A DNA stretch of 64,000 bases from Kutzneria kofuensis (GTDB lineage Bacteria; Actinomycetota; Actinomycetes; Mycobacteriales; Pseudonocardiaceae), in assembly GCF_014203355.1 (NCBI RefSeq), contig NZ_JACHIR010000001.1, positions 1,116,001-1,180,000 on the forward strand, read 5' to 3'. Below, in pieces: positions 44,362 through 54,150 of the stretch. The notes below the pieces were generated by a model. It searched no databases and had not been told where the DNA came from. It was given only the letters and a program-made list of their open reading frames with translations. The position numbers and the translations under genes are program-made. The stretch's first letter is position 1. Each line of letters opens with the position of its first letter.

Positions 44362-45005
44362 TGGCCTTCCTGGTGCGCACCGTTCGACGATCGAGCCGGG
44401 GTGGAGCGAGATCGAGCACAGTGGAACAACGAGCCTTGTGCCGGACTGGAGCAATGATCGACCTCCATGGAGGTTAGCGACACCGCCCGGCGCGCTGAAG
44501 GCAATTCACCCTTCCAAGTGACCCGATATTCTCGTTTTTCCTGCTGACGGTTTTGCCGCCGGCACGCCGGCAAGAGCGGGCCCGACCGCACCCGGTCCGC
44601 GGCCGCGACGCCGCCGGGGATCGCCCGTCACCCGAACGGCGGGACGGCCCCGACGTGGCCATTGTTGCGGCACGAACGACCGGTCGCCGGCCCCCGGACC
44701 CCGAATTCATTCTCACGGCCAATTCGCGACAGTGGCGAATCGTGGCCAAAAACCAACAATTCGTACCCGAAGATTGTGGCGAAGCTGGTGGGGTTTTACA
44801 CTGAGAGAGTTCAGCGACGTGACGCTTGAACGGGGGTGACCACAGCCACCCGCGCACATGCGCGGCGGCGTTTGCCACGAGCGATGTCAATCGCCGAAGG
44901 CTACCAGTCGCAACACTCCCACGGTCGACGCGCCCCCATTTCACGTGCTGGCGGGCGGGTATTCATCTGGTCGATTGTCGGCCTGGTTTCCTCTAGGGGG
45001 TCGCG
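44362..45005. other. Divergent promoter region of the multicopper oxidase and bis-indole operon
   Basis: About 640 bases. A plus-strand frame at 44553-44804 is open, but its codon use is not biased and no RBS supports it. The stretch from about 44690 to 44800 is AT-richer and is the likely promoter area. No operator recognised. Confidence 0.4.
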
Positions 45006-46499
45006 GTGTCCACCATGCAGCACGGCATGACAGGTGTCATCGACGGGACCGCAAAGAGAGTGACCATCATCGGGGCCGGGGTCGCCGGCCTGGTGGCCGC
45101 GTACGAGCTGGAGAAACGCGGGCATCTTGTCGAGATCCTGGAGGGAAGCAACCGGATCGGCGGCAGGATCTACACCCACCGGTTTCATTCGGGTCCCGAC
45201 GCGCCACTCATCGAACTCGGGGCCATGCGCATTCCCGTCAAGCACCGGCGCACCATGCAGTACGTCACCAGGCTCGGCCTGGCCGACAAGGTGCGCACTT
45301 TCAGCACACTGTTCTCGGACGCCGATTCCTACTGCGCGACCAGCGCCGGCCACACGCGTGTCCGCGATGCCGCGAAAACACTGATGGCGGACTTCTCCCG
45401 AAGCCTGCCCGTGGGGAGGTTCAACGGCGACACCATCCGTTTCGGCGCATGGCTGACGGCGATCGGCGACGCCATCGCCCCGTCCGACTTCCGCGACAGC
45501 CTGCGCGGCGACCTCCGGCTCGAACTGCTGGAGCTGATCGACCAGTTCGACCTGAGCCCGTTCCTGCGCGGCGGCGACCAGGTCGACCTGCACGCCTTCT
45601 TCGCGGTCCACCCGGAGGTCCGGATGAGCCACAACGGGCGTCTCAACCGGTTCCTGGACGACATCCTCAGCGAGACCGGCCCCGACCTCGTCCGCCTCGC
45701 CGGCGGGATGGACCAGCTCGTCCGGCGGCTGGCGGCGCGGATCCGCGGCCCCATCAACCGCGGCCAGGAGGTGGTCGGCATCGACTCGTGCGACGACCAC
45801 GTCACGGTCGCCGTGCGCGACGGCAACCACATCGTCGGCCGGCGCTGCGACTACGTCCTGTGCACCGTCCCGTTCTCCGTGCTGGCGAGGCTGCGGTTGA
45901 CCGGGCTGAGCGAGGACAAGACGGCCGTGATCCACGACGCGAAGTACTGGTCGGCCACGAAGATCGCTTTCCACTGCCGGGAGCCGTTCTGGGAGAACGA
46001 CGGGATCTCCGGCGGCGCGTCGTTCAGCGGCGGCAGCCTCAGACAGACCTACTACTGCCCGGTGGAGGGGGATCCGGCGGGCGGCGCGGCGCTGCTGGCC
46101 AGCTACACGATCGGCGCCGACGCCGACGCGCTCGGCCGCCTGCCCGCCGGCGTCCGGCACGCGGTCGTCCTGCAGGAACTGGGCAAGATGCACCCCGAGC
46201 TGCTGCGCCCGGGCATGGTTCTGGACGCCGTGAGCCTGGCCTGGGGGCGGTACTGGTGGAGCGAGGGAGCCGCCTGCGTCCGCTGGGGCAAGGACACCCA
46301 CGCCTGTGAGCGGGAACGGCGGCGGGCCACCCGGCCCGAGCACCGCCTGTTCTTCGCCGGGGAGCACTGCTCGTCGACCACGGCGTGGATCGAGGGGGCG
46401 ATCGAATCCGCGGTCCGGGCGGTGCACGAGATCCATCTCCACCGGCCCCGAAGCCGCGTGCCCGTCGCCGTTCCGCGTATGGAGGTGATGACCGAATGA
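45006..46499 (+). CDS. FAD-dependent L-amino-acid (tryptophan) oxidase, RebO/StaO/VioA-like
   Basis: 497 residues. FAD-binding GxGxxG in IIGAGVAGLVAAYELEKRG, the GGRIYTHRF segment with the conserved Arg, substrate-side ELGAMRIP, and the C-terminal FAD motif FAGEHCSSTTAWIEGAIESA. This build is shared by RebO, StaO and VioA, which turn L-Trp into the indole-3-pyruvate imine. The neighbour encoding a VioB/RebD-type enzyme makes this role likely; another aromatic amino acid is possible. GTG 45006 has AGGGGG about 6 nt upstream; ATG 45015 is the next choice. Its stop overlaps the ATG of the next gene. Confidence 0.87.
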   Translation: MSTMQHGMTGVIDGTAKRVTIIGAGVAGLVAAYELEKRGHLVEILEGSNRIGGRIYTHRFHSGPDAPLIELGAMRIPVKHRRTMQYVTRLGLADKVRTFSTLFSDADSYCATSAGHTRVRDAAKTLMADFSRSLPVGRFNGDTIRFGAWLTAIGDAIAPSDFRDSLRGDLRLELLELIDQFDLSPFLRGGDQVDLHAFFAVHPEVRMSHNGRLNRFLDDILSETGPDLVRLAGGMDQLVRRLAARIRGPINRGQEVVGIDSCDDHVTVAVRDGNHIVGRRCDYVLCTVPFSVLARLRLTGLSEDKTAVIHDAKYWSATKIAFHCREPFWENDGISGGASFSGGSLRQTYYCPVEGDPAGGAALLASYTIGADADALGRLPAGVRHAVVLQELGKMHPELLRPGMVLDAVSLAWGRYWWSEGAACVRWGKDTHACERERRRATRPEHRLFFAGEHCSSTTAWIEGAIESAVRAVHEIHLHRPRSRVPVAVPRMEVMTE

Positions 46500-49400
46500 G
46501 CGTGTTCGACACACCGCGCCTGCACTTCTCGGGCACGGCGACGACGGGGCTGCCCACCGGGATCCGCAACGGCCTGGTCGACCTGGCCACCGACGAGGCG
46601 CTCACGGAGCACGGACCGTTTCCCGTGCACCGCCCGGCCCGCGAGTACCACGACTACCTGCACCGCCTCGGACCGCGCTTCGACGCGGCCGGCCACCTCG
46701 ACGACGACGGCGTGTTCAGCGCGGCGAAGGGGTGGAACTTCGGTGGCAACGGCCATTTCTCGATCGACGCCCGGATCGTCGGCTGCGAGGTCACGCCGGC
46801 CGACGTCGATGTGACGGACCCGGTGGTGGGCCGCAGCGTCGACATGTGGGGCCACTACAACCCGTATCTGGCCACCACCGTGAACCGGGCCCGGATCTTC
46901 GACGTCGACCCGTCCTCGAACTGGACCACCAGCCTGATGGTCGGCCAGTTCTGCTTCGGCCGCGCGGGGCGCTCCCACGACGTCGGCTACATGCTCACCG
47001 GCGAGGTGCGCGGGATCCACCCGCCGCGATGGCACAACTTCGACCACATCCTCGACGTCGGCGACCATTACCTGGCGCCGCAACTGAAACTGTCCACTCT
47101 CTACCAGTTCGTGGTCGAGTCCGGCGACGGGCTGAGGTGGCTGGACGAGGCGTCGGTCTCGCCTGCGGTCACCGGATTGCGTGCCACCGTGGCGTCCGGC
47201 AAGGCCGACGGCCTGGTGGTGCAGTTCGCGCTCAGCGACATGTCCGCGCCGCAGGCGCCGGACTCGCCCGGCCGCTGGGTGCTGCGCGGAACGATCGCGC
47301 CGTGGCGGAAGTCGGAGCCGCGCACGTATCCGGCGGGACGCCTGCTCGTCCCGCGACGGGCGGGACTGGGCAACATGACCGTCGACGTGACGCCGGACCA
47401 CGTCACGCTGAACATGATCAATGCGGTGCCGGCGACCGGCCGGGCCCACAACGGCGGCCCCGGTCCACTGCTGGATCTGGGCGACTGGGAGTTGCGCACC
47501 GTCGACGGCCATCAGCTCGTCGCCCGCGTCCCGGCCGCGGCCTACCTCGCCGGCGACGCGCTCACCAGCGGCGTGTTGACGGTTCCCGCTCAGGAGCTGT
47601 CCCGGGCCGACGAGCAGGCGCTGTGCGTGGTGGGCACGGACCCGTCAGGCGCCCGCGCGGTGCTGTTGCTGGAACGGGAAACCAACGTGCAGGCCGACGA
47701 CGCCGCTCTCATCCTCGACCACCCCGAGAACGGCGGAGACGACATCCAGGTGCCGATCCGGTCGCTCGTCCGCGGCCGCCCGCACGCCGTCGAGGCGATC
47801 CACGTGCGGCAGTTCTTCAATCCCCGGGCACTCCCCCGGGATCCCTTCGCCACGTCGCCGGACGCGCTGCCCGGCGACATCGAGATCGTGCGCCTGCGTC
47901 CCGGCCGCGCGGACGAGCCGGGAGACTTCGCCGGCAGCTGCGTCGTCAGCACCGACAACGAGGGCCGCGGCTGGCTGACGATCCGAGGTGCTCGGCCCGG
48001 GGCGGCCCGGCTGCTGCTCTCGGCCCACGCCGAGGAGTCCCCGTGCGACACGACCCGGCCGGGATCCGCCAACGCCTGCTACGACAACGACGATCTGCTC
48101 GGCTACTGGGCCGGTGCGGGGTCGCTGGCCGTTCGGGTGCTTCCCGACGACCGGCGGCTCGACGACATTGCCCAGGAAGACGTGACGTACGACCTGGTGT
48201 ACCGCGAGGTGCTCGCGTTCTACGAGCTGACGGGTTCCTTCATGAGCAAGGAGGTGTTCAGCCTCGCCGACCGGTTCGCGGTGCGCACGTATGCCGACCT
48301 GATCTGGCAGATGTGCGATCCGAGCACCAGGATGAAGACCTACCACATGCCGCCGACACGGGACATGTCCGCGCCCAAGGCGCGGCTGCTGCTGCGATTC
48401 CTCCGTGCCTGCCGCGCGGTCGAGAGCGTGCCCACGTTCGTCCCGGCGAGCGGTCCGGCGAGGAAGGCGATCACCACCCGCGGAGAGCTCGTCCACGCCC
48501 TGCGGGACGCCGTGACGCTCGAACTCGCCGTGATGGCGCAGTACCTCTACGCGGCGTTCTCGGTGCCGACGCACGCGGCCGGCACGGAACACGTGCGGCA
48601 GGGCCGGTGGTCGTCCCGGCAGCTGGCGCTCGCCTGCGGTGACGGCGGTCGGACCCGCGACGGCGGGATGCGGGGCAGCCTGCTCACCGTGGCCCGCGAG
48701 GAGATGATCCACTTCCTCGCCCTCAACAACATCCTCACGGCCATCGGCGAACCGTTCCACGTGCCGCTGATCGACTTCGGCGCGATCAACCACCAGCTGC
48801 CGATCCCGCTGGACCTGTCGCTGGAGCCGCTGGGCGTCGGCAGCGTCGCGAGGTTCATCGCCATCGAGCAGCCGGCCCGGCTCGTCGAGGAGGTCCGCCG
48901 GCCCGGATCCGCGGCGGCGGAGTCCGATGTGGACGAACGCTACGGCTCGGCCAGCGAGCTCTACGCCGACATCCGGGAGGGCCTGCGTCGGGTCCCGGAC
49001 CTGTTCCTGGCGGGCCCAGGCCGGGGCGGCGGCGAACACCACCTCTTCCTGCGCAGGTCGGTCAACGACGTCCATCCCGACTACCAGCTGGAGGTCGACG
49101 ACCTCGCCAGCGCCCTGTTCGCGCTCGACGTCGTCACCGAGCAGGGCGAGGGGAACGTGCTCCCCGCGAGCGGTCCCGAGGAGAAGTCGCACTACGACAC
49201 CTTCCTGCGGATGTACGAGTGCCTCACGGCCGAGCAGCTGGCGGGCCCGCCCGAGCGGTCGGCGCCGTGGACCCCGGCCTACCCCGCACTGCGCAACCCG
49301 ACACTGCTCGCGGGGGACGCGGCCAGGGAGCTGGTCACCGACCCCGCCGCCGCGGAGGTCATGCGGCTGTTCAACCGGGCCTACTTCATGGCGCTGCAGT

Positions 49401-49741
49401 TGATGGTCCAGCACTTCGGCGAGTCCCCGGACGCCAGCCTGCGCCGTTCCGCCTTGATGAACCGGGCGATCGACGTGATGACCTGCGTCATGCGGCCGCT
49501 GGGCGAACTGCTGACCGCCATGCCGTCCGGGCGCCGGGGACGGACCGCGGGGCCGTCGTTCGAACTGGAGTCCGTGCCCGGGTACGTGTCCCGGCCGGAT
49601 GTGGCGCGACGCGGCTTCTCGCTGCGCTTCCGCCACCTCGCGGCGCGCGCCCGCACGTGTGCCGCCGTCCCCGTCGACGTGACCGAGGCACTGGACTTCC
49701 TGGCCGACTTCTTCGGTCCATACCCCACGAATGACGAGTGA
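46496..49741 (+). CDS. Chromopyrrolate synthase-like heme enzyme, VioB/RebD/StaD family
   Basis: 1,081 residues, close to StaD and RebD in length. The N-terminus MSVFDTPRLHFSG and the WNFGGNGHFSID/GRSVDMWGHYNPY region are typical of the family. A ferritin-like iminophenylpyruvate-dimer-synthase domain lies at about 660-800: ELAVMAQYLYAAFS near 675 and AREEMIHFLALNNIL near 735. The enzyme couples two imines; in indolocarbazole pathways this gives chromopyrrolic acid. It starts in an ATGA overlap with the oxidase gene. The large size and neighbours make the family firm; the substrate is inferred. Confidence 0.9.
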   Translation: MSVFDTPRLHFSGTATTGLPTGIRNGLVDLATDEALTEHGPFPVHRPAREYHDYLHRLGPRFDAAGHLDDDGVFSAAKGWNFGGNGHFSIDARIVGCEVTPADVDVTDPVVGRSVDMWGHYNPYLATTVNRARIFDVDPSSNWTTSLMVGQFCFGRAGRSHDVGYMLTGEVRGIHPPRWHNFDHILDVGDHYLAPQLKLSTLYQFVVESGDGLRWLDEASVSPAVTGLRATVASGKADGLVVQFALSDMSAPQAPDSPGRWVLRGTIAPWRKSEPRTYPAGRLLVPRRAGLGNMTVDVTPDHVTLNMINAVPATGRAHNGGPGPLLDLGDWELRTVDGHQLVARVPAAAYLAGDALTSGVLTVPAQELSRADEQALCVVGTDPSGARAVLLLERETNVQADDAALILDHPENGGDDIQVPIRSLVRGRPHAVEAIHVRQFFNPRALPRDPFATSPDALPGDIEIVRLRPGRADEPGDFAGSCVVSTDNEGRGWLTIRGARPGAARLLLSAHAEESPCDTTRPGSANACYDNDDLLGYWAGAGSLAVRVLPDDRRLDDIAQEDVTYDLVYREVLAFYELTGSFMSKEVFSLADRFAVRTYADLIWQMCDPSTRMKTYHMPPTRDMSAPKARLLLRFLRACRAVESVPTFVPASGPARKAITTRGELVHALRDAVTLELAVMAQYLYAAFSVPTHAAGTEHVRQGRWSSRQLALACGDGGRTRDGGMRGSLLTVAREEMIHFLALNNILTAIGEPFHVPLIDFGAINHQLPIPLDLSLEPLGVGSVARFIAIEQPARLVEEVRRPGSAAAESDVDERYGSASELYADIREGLRRVPDLFLAGPGRGGGEHHLFLRRSVNDVHPDYQLEVDDLASALFALDVVTEQGEGNVLPASGPEEKSHYDTFLRMYECLTAEQLAGPPERSAPWTPAYPALRNPTLLAGDAARELVTDPAAAEVMRLFNRAYFMALQLMVQHFGESPDASLRRSALMNRAIDVMTCVMRPLGELLTAMPSGRRGRTAGPSFELESVPGYVSRPDVARRGFSLRFRHLAARARTCAAVPVDVTEALDFLADFFGPYPTNDE

Positions 49742-49746
49742 GTGCC

Positions 49747-50976
49747 ATGACACAGCGAGTTCCGCGCCCCTTCGATCCCCTGGACTGGCCGGCCGAGGAC
49801 ATCGCCGACCCGTACCCGATCTACCGCCACTACCGGGAGAACGATCCGGTCCACCGGGGTCGGTCGAGCCTCGACGGGCGGGCGAGGTGGTACGTCTTCC
49901 GCTACGACGACGTCACCCGCGTGCTGACGCACCCGCACTACGGGCACCACGCCGTCCCGCTGCTGGCCGGCATCCCGCCGGAGTGCGAAACCCTGTGGCG
50001 GCTGGTCGGCAACTGGCTGGTCTTCATGGATCCGCCGCGACACGGCCAACTGCGGTCCCTGCTCGTCGGGAGCTTCTCGACGCGTGTCGTGGCCGGGCTG
50101 CGGCCCCGCGTGGCGGAGATCGCGCGCGACCTGATCGCGGACGTCGGCCGCCGGCCCACGCTCGACCTGATCGAGGAGTTCGCCGCCCCGCTCCCGATCC
50201 TGGTGATATCGGAACTGCTGGGCGTGCACGAGGGCAGCCGGGAGTGGCTTCGGGAGCGGGCCGTGTCGCTGCAGGAGGCCAGTTCCGGGCGGGCCCGCGA
50301 CTACGCGCGGGCGGAGGCCGCGGCGACCGAGCTCATCGACTTCTTCCGCTGGGAGGCACGGCGCAGGCGGCACGATCCCGCCGCCGACCTGATCACCGCG
50401 CTGGTCAAGGCCGGCGAGTGCGGGTCGGTGACGGAGGACGAGGTCACCGCGACGTGCGTGCACCTGCTCACCGCCGGACACGAGACGACGACGAACCTCA
50501 TTGGCAAGGCAGTGCTGGCATTGCTCAGAAACCCCGCTGTGCTCGCGGAGTTGCGTGCCGACCCGGAACTCCTGCCGTCCACTGTGGACGAACTCGTCCG
50601 CTACGACTGCCCGGTGCAGATGGTGACGCGCTGGGCGTACCGGGACGACGTGCTGGGCGGGCAGGACATCCGGGAGGGCGACAGCGTCGTGCTGGTGCTG
50701 GGCTCGGCCAACCGTGATCCGCTGGTCTTCCCCGAGCCCGACGAGCTGCGGCCGCGCGGGCGGTCGAGTCGCCACTGCGGATTCGGCGGCGGTGTGCACC
50801 GCTGCCTGGGGTCGGCGCTGGCGCGGGCGGAGGCCGAGATCGCGATCGCCGTGCTCTTCGAGTGCCTGCCCGGGCTTCACCTGACCGACAAACCGGTTCA
50901 CTTCGCCGAGGACATGGTCTTCCACGGCCCACGGCACCTCGTCCTCGGCACCTCTGGAGGGAGTACCGATGCATGA
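49747..50976 (+). CDS. Cytochrome P450, StaP/RebP-type position
   Basis: 409 residues, soluble bacterial class. I-helix LTAGHETTTNL, ExxR in VDELVRYD, and the heme-binding loop FGGGVHRCLGSALAR with its Cys. StaP and RebP oxidatively join the two indole rings of chromopyrrolic acid to make the indolocarbazole core. The position after the VioB-type gene suggests the same step, though from the sequence alone it could hydroxylate a different position. ATG 49747 is used; GTG 49738, which overlaps the previous stop, is also possible. The next gene overlaps its last 8 bases. Confidence 0.88.
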   Translation: MTQRVPRPFDPLDWPAEDIADPYPIYRHYRENDPVHRGRSSLDGRARWYVFRYDDVTRVLTHPHYGHHAVPLLAGIPPECETLWRLVGNWLVFMDPPRHGQLRSLLVGSFSTRVVAGLRPRVAEIARDLIADVGRRPTLDLIEEFAAPLPILVISELLGVHEGSREWLRERAVSLQEASSGRARDYARAEAAATELIDFFRWEARRRRHDPAADLITALVKAGECGSVTEDEVTATCVHLLTAGHETTTNLIGKAVLALLRNPAVLAELRADPELLPSTVDELVRYDCPVQMVTRWAYRDDVLGGQDIREGDSVVLVLGSANRDPLVFPEPDELRPRGRSSRHCGFGGGVHRCLGSALARAEAEIAIAVLFECLPGLHLTDKPVHFAEDMVFHGPRHLVLGTSGGSTDA

Positions 50977-51985
50977 CACCGACCAGCGCGAGGACCACGC
51001 CTACCGACTCATCCAGCTGGCCGAGGGGTTCGGTGCGGCTCGGGCCGTGCAGCTCGCGGCCGAGCTCGGGGTGGCGGACCTGCTCGCCGGCGAGCCCCGG
51101 GGGGCGGCGGATCTCGCCGCCGCGGTCCCGGCCCATCCCGACGCCCTGTACCGGCTGCTGCGCGCGCTCGCCAGCATCGGAGTGTTCGTCGAGGTCGAGC
51201 CGGGCTGGTTCGGGCTGACCCCGGTGGGTGAGCGGCTGCGCACCGACCATCCGCAGTCGCTGCGTTCCTGGGTGATCTTCCAGGGGTTGCTCAACACCGT
51301 CTACGCGAACGCCGCGGACAGCATCCGGACGGGCGAGGCCACCACCGCGCACGTCTTCGGCGAGCCGCTGTTCGAGCACCTGCGCAACCATCCCGAGCAC
51401 CGCGCGCTGTTCAACGCCGCGATGGCCGAGCAGAGCCGCGTGACGGGTGAGGCGCTCGCCCACTACTACGACTTCTCCCGGGCGCGCCAGATCGTCGACG
51501 TCGGTGGTGGGAACGGCGCCTTCCTCACCGCGGTCCTGCGCGCCAATCCCGAGCTGACCGGCGTGGTCTACGACCAGCCGTACCTGGCCGACGACGTCGA
51601 GCGGCAGCTGGCCGCAGCCGGGCTCGCCGACCGCTGCGGCTTCCTGCCCGGCGACTTCCTCGAGTCGGTCCCGGCCGGCGCGGATCTGTACCTGATGAAG
51701 GGAATCCTGCACAACTGGTCCGACGACGACGCCCGCGCCATCCTCGCCAACTGCCGCCGGGCGATGGACGCGCACAGCCGGCTGCTGCTCGCCGACTGGG
51801 TGGTGCCGACCGGAAACGGGCCGCATCCCAGCAAGTTCCTCGACCTGACGATGCTGTTCGTCTACGGCGGGCGTGAACGCACCGAGGCCGAACACGCCTG
51901 GCTGCTGGCCGAGGCCGGCCTGCGGCTGGCCCGTGTCGTCGGCCCGCCCTCGATGTTGAACGTCCTCGAAGTCGTGCCGGCCTGA
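50969..51985 (+). CDS. SAM-dependent O-methyltransferase (plant/fungal-type small-molecule family)
   Basis: 338 residues. An N-terminal dimerisation/HTH-like domain (about 1-110: LAAELGVADLLAGEPRGAADLA, in two helices). SAM motif I is DVGGGNGAFL near 170, and the family catalytic-His segment is LMKGILHNWSDDDA. It should methylate a hydroxyl of the aromatic product. It lies inside the bis-indole operon between the P450 and flavoprotein genes, so a methoxy group is predicted on an oxygenated ring or on the imide side. GGAGGGAG lies about 6 nt before ATG 50969, within the end of the P450 gene. Confidence 0.9.
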   Translation: MHDTDQREDHAYRLIQLAEGFGAARAVQLAAELGVADLLAGEPRGAADLAAAVPAHPDALYRLLRALASIGVFVEVEPGWFGLTPVGERLRTDHPQSLRSWVIFQGLLNTVYANAADSIRTGEATTAHVFGEPLFEHLRNHPEHRALFNAAMAEQSRVTGEALAHYYDFSRARQIVDVGGGNGAFLTAVLRANPELTGVVYDQPYLADDVERQLAAAGLADRCGFLPGDFLESVPAGADLYLMKGILHNWSDDDARAILANCRRAMDAHSRLLLADWVVPTGNGPHPSKFLDLTMLFVYGGRERTEAEHAWLLAEAGLRLARVVGPPSMLNVLEVVPA

Positions 51986-51998
51986 CGGAGGCGATCGC

Positions 51999-53699
51999 GT
52001 GCCAGCACCCCGTTCTGCCCCCAACCCTGGAGAGCGCGGGGCGCCGCCGTTGCCTGGAGCGGTTGCCGAAGGCACCGGTTCAGAGGGGCCGAGCCGCGCC
52101 GCCGAAGACACCGACGTGCTGGTGATCGGCGCGGGACCGGTGGGCCTGACCCTGGCGACGGCCCTGCGCCGCCAGCTGCTGCGCGTGCGGGTCGTGGACC
52201 GGGCGACCGGCCCCAATCGCGAGGCGCGGGCCGACGTGATCTTCCCCCGGGCCGGTGAGGCGCTCGGCGCCCTCGGCGTGGGCGAGACGATCCGGCGACA
52301 CGCCTACGAGATGCGGAGCCTGAACTTCTACGGCGACGGGCGACATCTGGGCTGCTTCACGGCCGGGCGGTTCGACTCGGACTACCCGTACGCGATGACG
52401 ATCGAGCAGCACGACATCGAGCTGCTGCTGGCCGAGGAGTTGAGCGGGCTCGGCGTCGACGTCGAATGGCGGACCGAGGCGACCGATGTGCGCCAACGGG
52501 ACGACCACGCCCTGACGACGCTGCGGCTGCCCACCGGCGTCACCGAGATGGCACGGGCGTCGTGGGTGGTCGCCTGCGACGGCCGCCGCAGCACCGTCCG
52601 AACCCGGCTGGGCATCCCCTTCGACGGGAAGCGCCGGGTGAACATGCAGGTGGTCCAGGGCAACGTGGTGCCGGCCTGGCCGCTGCGCGACCGACCGGGC
52701 CAGGGCTACATCTTCCTCGGCCCCCGGTGCACGGTCCTCGCGTTTCCCACCCCCGGCCAGGGATATCGGGTGTTCTGCATCCGGGACGATCCCGAGCCGG
52801 ACCGCACGGAACCGCCGACGCTGGGTGAATTGCGCGACCTGGTCGCCGACACCGCCGGCATCCCGCTGCTGCGACTCGGGCCGACGGAGTCCGGCTGGCT
52901 GAGCCGGGCGCGTTTCTCCGACCGCATCGCCGCCGAGTTCCGACGCGGCCGTGTGCTGCTCGCCGGCGACGCGGCGCACGCGTGGGCGCCGGTCGGCGGG
53001 CACGGGATGAACATCGGCATGCTCGGCGCGCACAATCTGGCCTGGAAACTCGCCGCCGTGCACCACCGGCAGGCGGGCGACGCCCTGCTCGACTCCTACG
53101 ACATCGAGCAGCGAGCCCTCGCCCGTGCGGTGATCCGTGACATGAGGTTCAACATCACGGAGATCCTGCTGCCGGAGCCCCTGCACCGGGTGCGAACCGC
53201 CGTCCTGCGCGCCGCCCTGCCGTGGTCCGGTTTCCAGCGGCGGGTGGAGTGGCTGATGAGCGACTTCGGCCGGAACCATCGGGACAGCCCGCTGTCGCGA
53301 CAGGAAGTCCGGCGCATCGGGCGCCAGTGCCGTGCGGGCGATCGAATCCCCGATGTCTACGTCACGCGCGAGGCCGGTGCCGAGCCCGTACGGCTGCATC
53401 GGCTGCTCGGCTACGACCGCTGGACGTTGCTGCTGGCGGTGGCCCGGGCGGAGCCGGCCGTCGTCCGGCGGCTCGAGCGCGTGTGCGCCGACTACCTCGC
53501 GGCGATCGACATCGTGCCGATCGCCGCCGTGGACCGGTCTTCCGCCCGCCAACTGGCCGGCGTCCACCACGTCACGCTCGTCCGACCGGACGGGTACGTC
53601 GGACTGGTCGCGCCGCTGGACGACGTCGACGCGCTGCGCGACTACCTGGCCGCGTTCCTCGTACCGCGCGATCCCGGACCGGATCACGCCGCCCGGTGA
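51999..53699 (+). CDS. FAD monooxygenase, RebC/StaC-like (PHBH fold)
   Basis: 566 residues. FAD motif VIGAGPVGLTLA near residue 41, the DG segment (CDGRRSTVR), and GDAAHAWAPVGGHGMNIG near residue 325. A C-terminal thioredoxin-like domain of about 100 residues is usual for the group. RebC and StaC act with the P450 and decide the oxidation level of the central ring (arcyriaflavin versus K252c type). The first 35 residues are a Pro/Gly-rich extension. The GTG start has GGAGG about 8 nt upstream. It is the last gene of the operon and is followed by a strong hairpin. Confidence 0.86.
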   Translation: MPAPRSAPNPGERGAPPLPGAVAEGTGSEGPSRAAEDTDVLVIGAGPVGLTLATALRRQLLRVRVVDRATGPNREARADVIFPRAGEALGALGVGETIRRHAYEMRSLNFYGDGRHLGCFTAGRFDSDYPYAMTIEQHDIELLLAEELSGLGVDVEWRTEATDVRQRDDHALTTLRLPTGVTEMARASWVVACDGRRSTVRTRLGIPFDGKRRVNMQVVQGNVVPAWPLRDRPGQGYIFLGPRCTVLAFPTPGQGYRVFCIRDDPEPDRTEPPTLGELRDLVADTAGIPLLRLGPTESGWLSRARFSDRIAAEFRRGRVLLAGDAAHAWAPVGGHGMNIGMLGAHNLAWKLAAVHHRQAGDALLDSYDIEQRALARAVIRDMRFNITEILLPEPLHRVRTAVLRAALPWSGFQRRVEWLMSDFGRNHRDSPLSRQEVRRIGRQCRAGDRIPDVYVTREAGAEPVRLHRLLGYDRWTLLLAVARAEPAVVRRLERVCADYLAAIDIVPIAAVDRSSARQLAGVHHVTLVRPDGYVGLVAPLDDVDALRDYLAAFLVPRDPGPDHAAR

Positions 53700-54150
53700 C
53701 ATCGTCGTGCCGGCACGGGAGGCGACCCGCTGGTCGCCGCTGTGGCTCTCCTCGGCGCCGTGCGGCGCGGAGGAGGGAAGGAAGCCGGGGCGTGTTCCGT
53801 GGATCACCGCCATCATCCCCGGGACACGCCCCGGCGCGGCGCCGGCCGCCGAGGCGGACACATCCGTCCCGGCGCGTCGGGCCACCGGACAGTGCTGTCC
53901 GACCGGCCGGGACCAACCCGAGCGATCCTCGGGCACAACCGTGTCCATCCGCGTCGAACCACAACCTCCAGTGCCAAAACGGTGTCTTTGTCCAACTCCC
54001 GCAACGGATCCGACGTAGGAGTACGATCTCGTCGGAGTGGTTCCGCGTCATCGTCGCCGGAGGTAGTCTCCCGTCCCATCGCGAATCCGCATGACGAACC
54101 GCATCCGACACCGGCTCGACGTGGGCGCCGTGCGGCGCATGGGAGGTGTG
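53700..54150. other. Intergenic region between the bis-indole operon and the MEDS regulator
   Basis: About 450 bases. It contains the terminator above and a smaller palindrome (CGTGCCGGCACG) near 53706-53717 directly after the stop. Downstream of 53930 the sequence is AT-richer and is the probable promoter of the next gene. No coding signal. Confidence 0.4.
53784..53835 (+). terminator. Operon-end hairpin
   Basis: A 15-bp stem (53784-53798 with 53821-53835, one G-T pair) has a 22-nt loop, 85 bases after the RebC-like stop. It is the best candidate for the terminator of the bis-indole operon. Confidence 0.65.
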
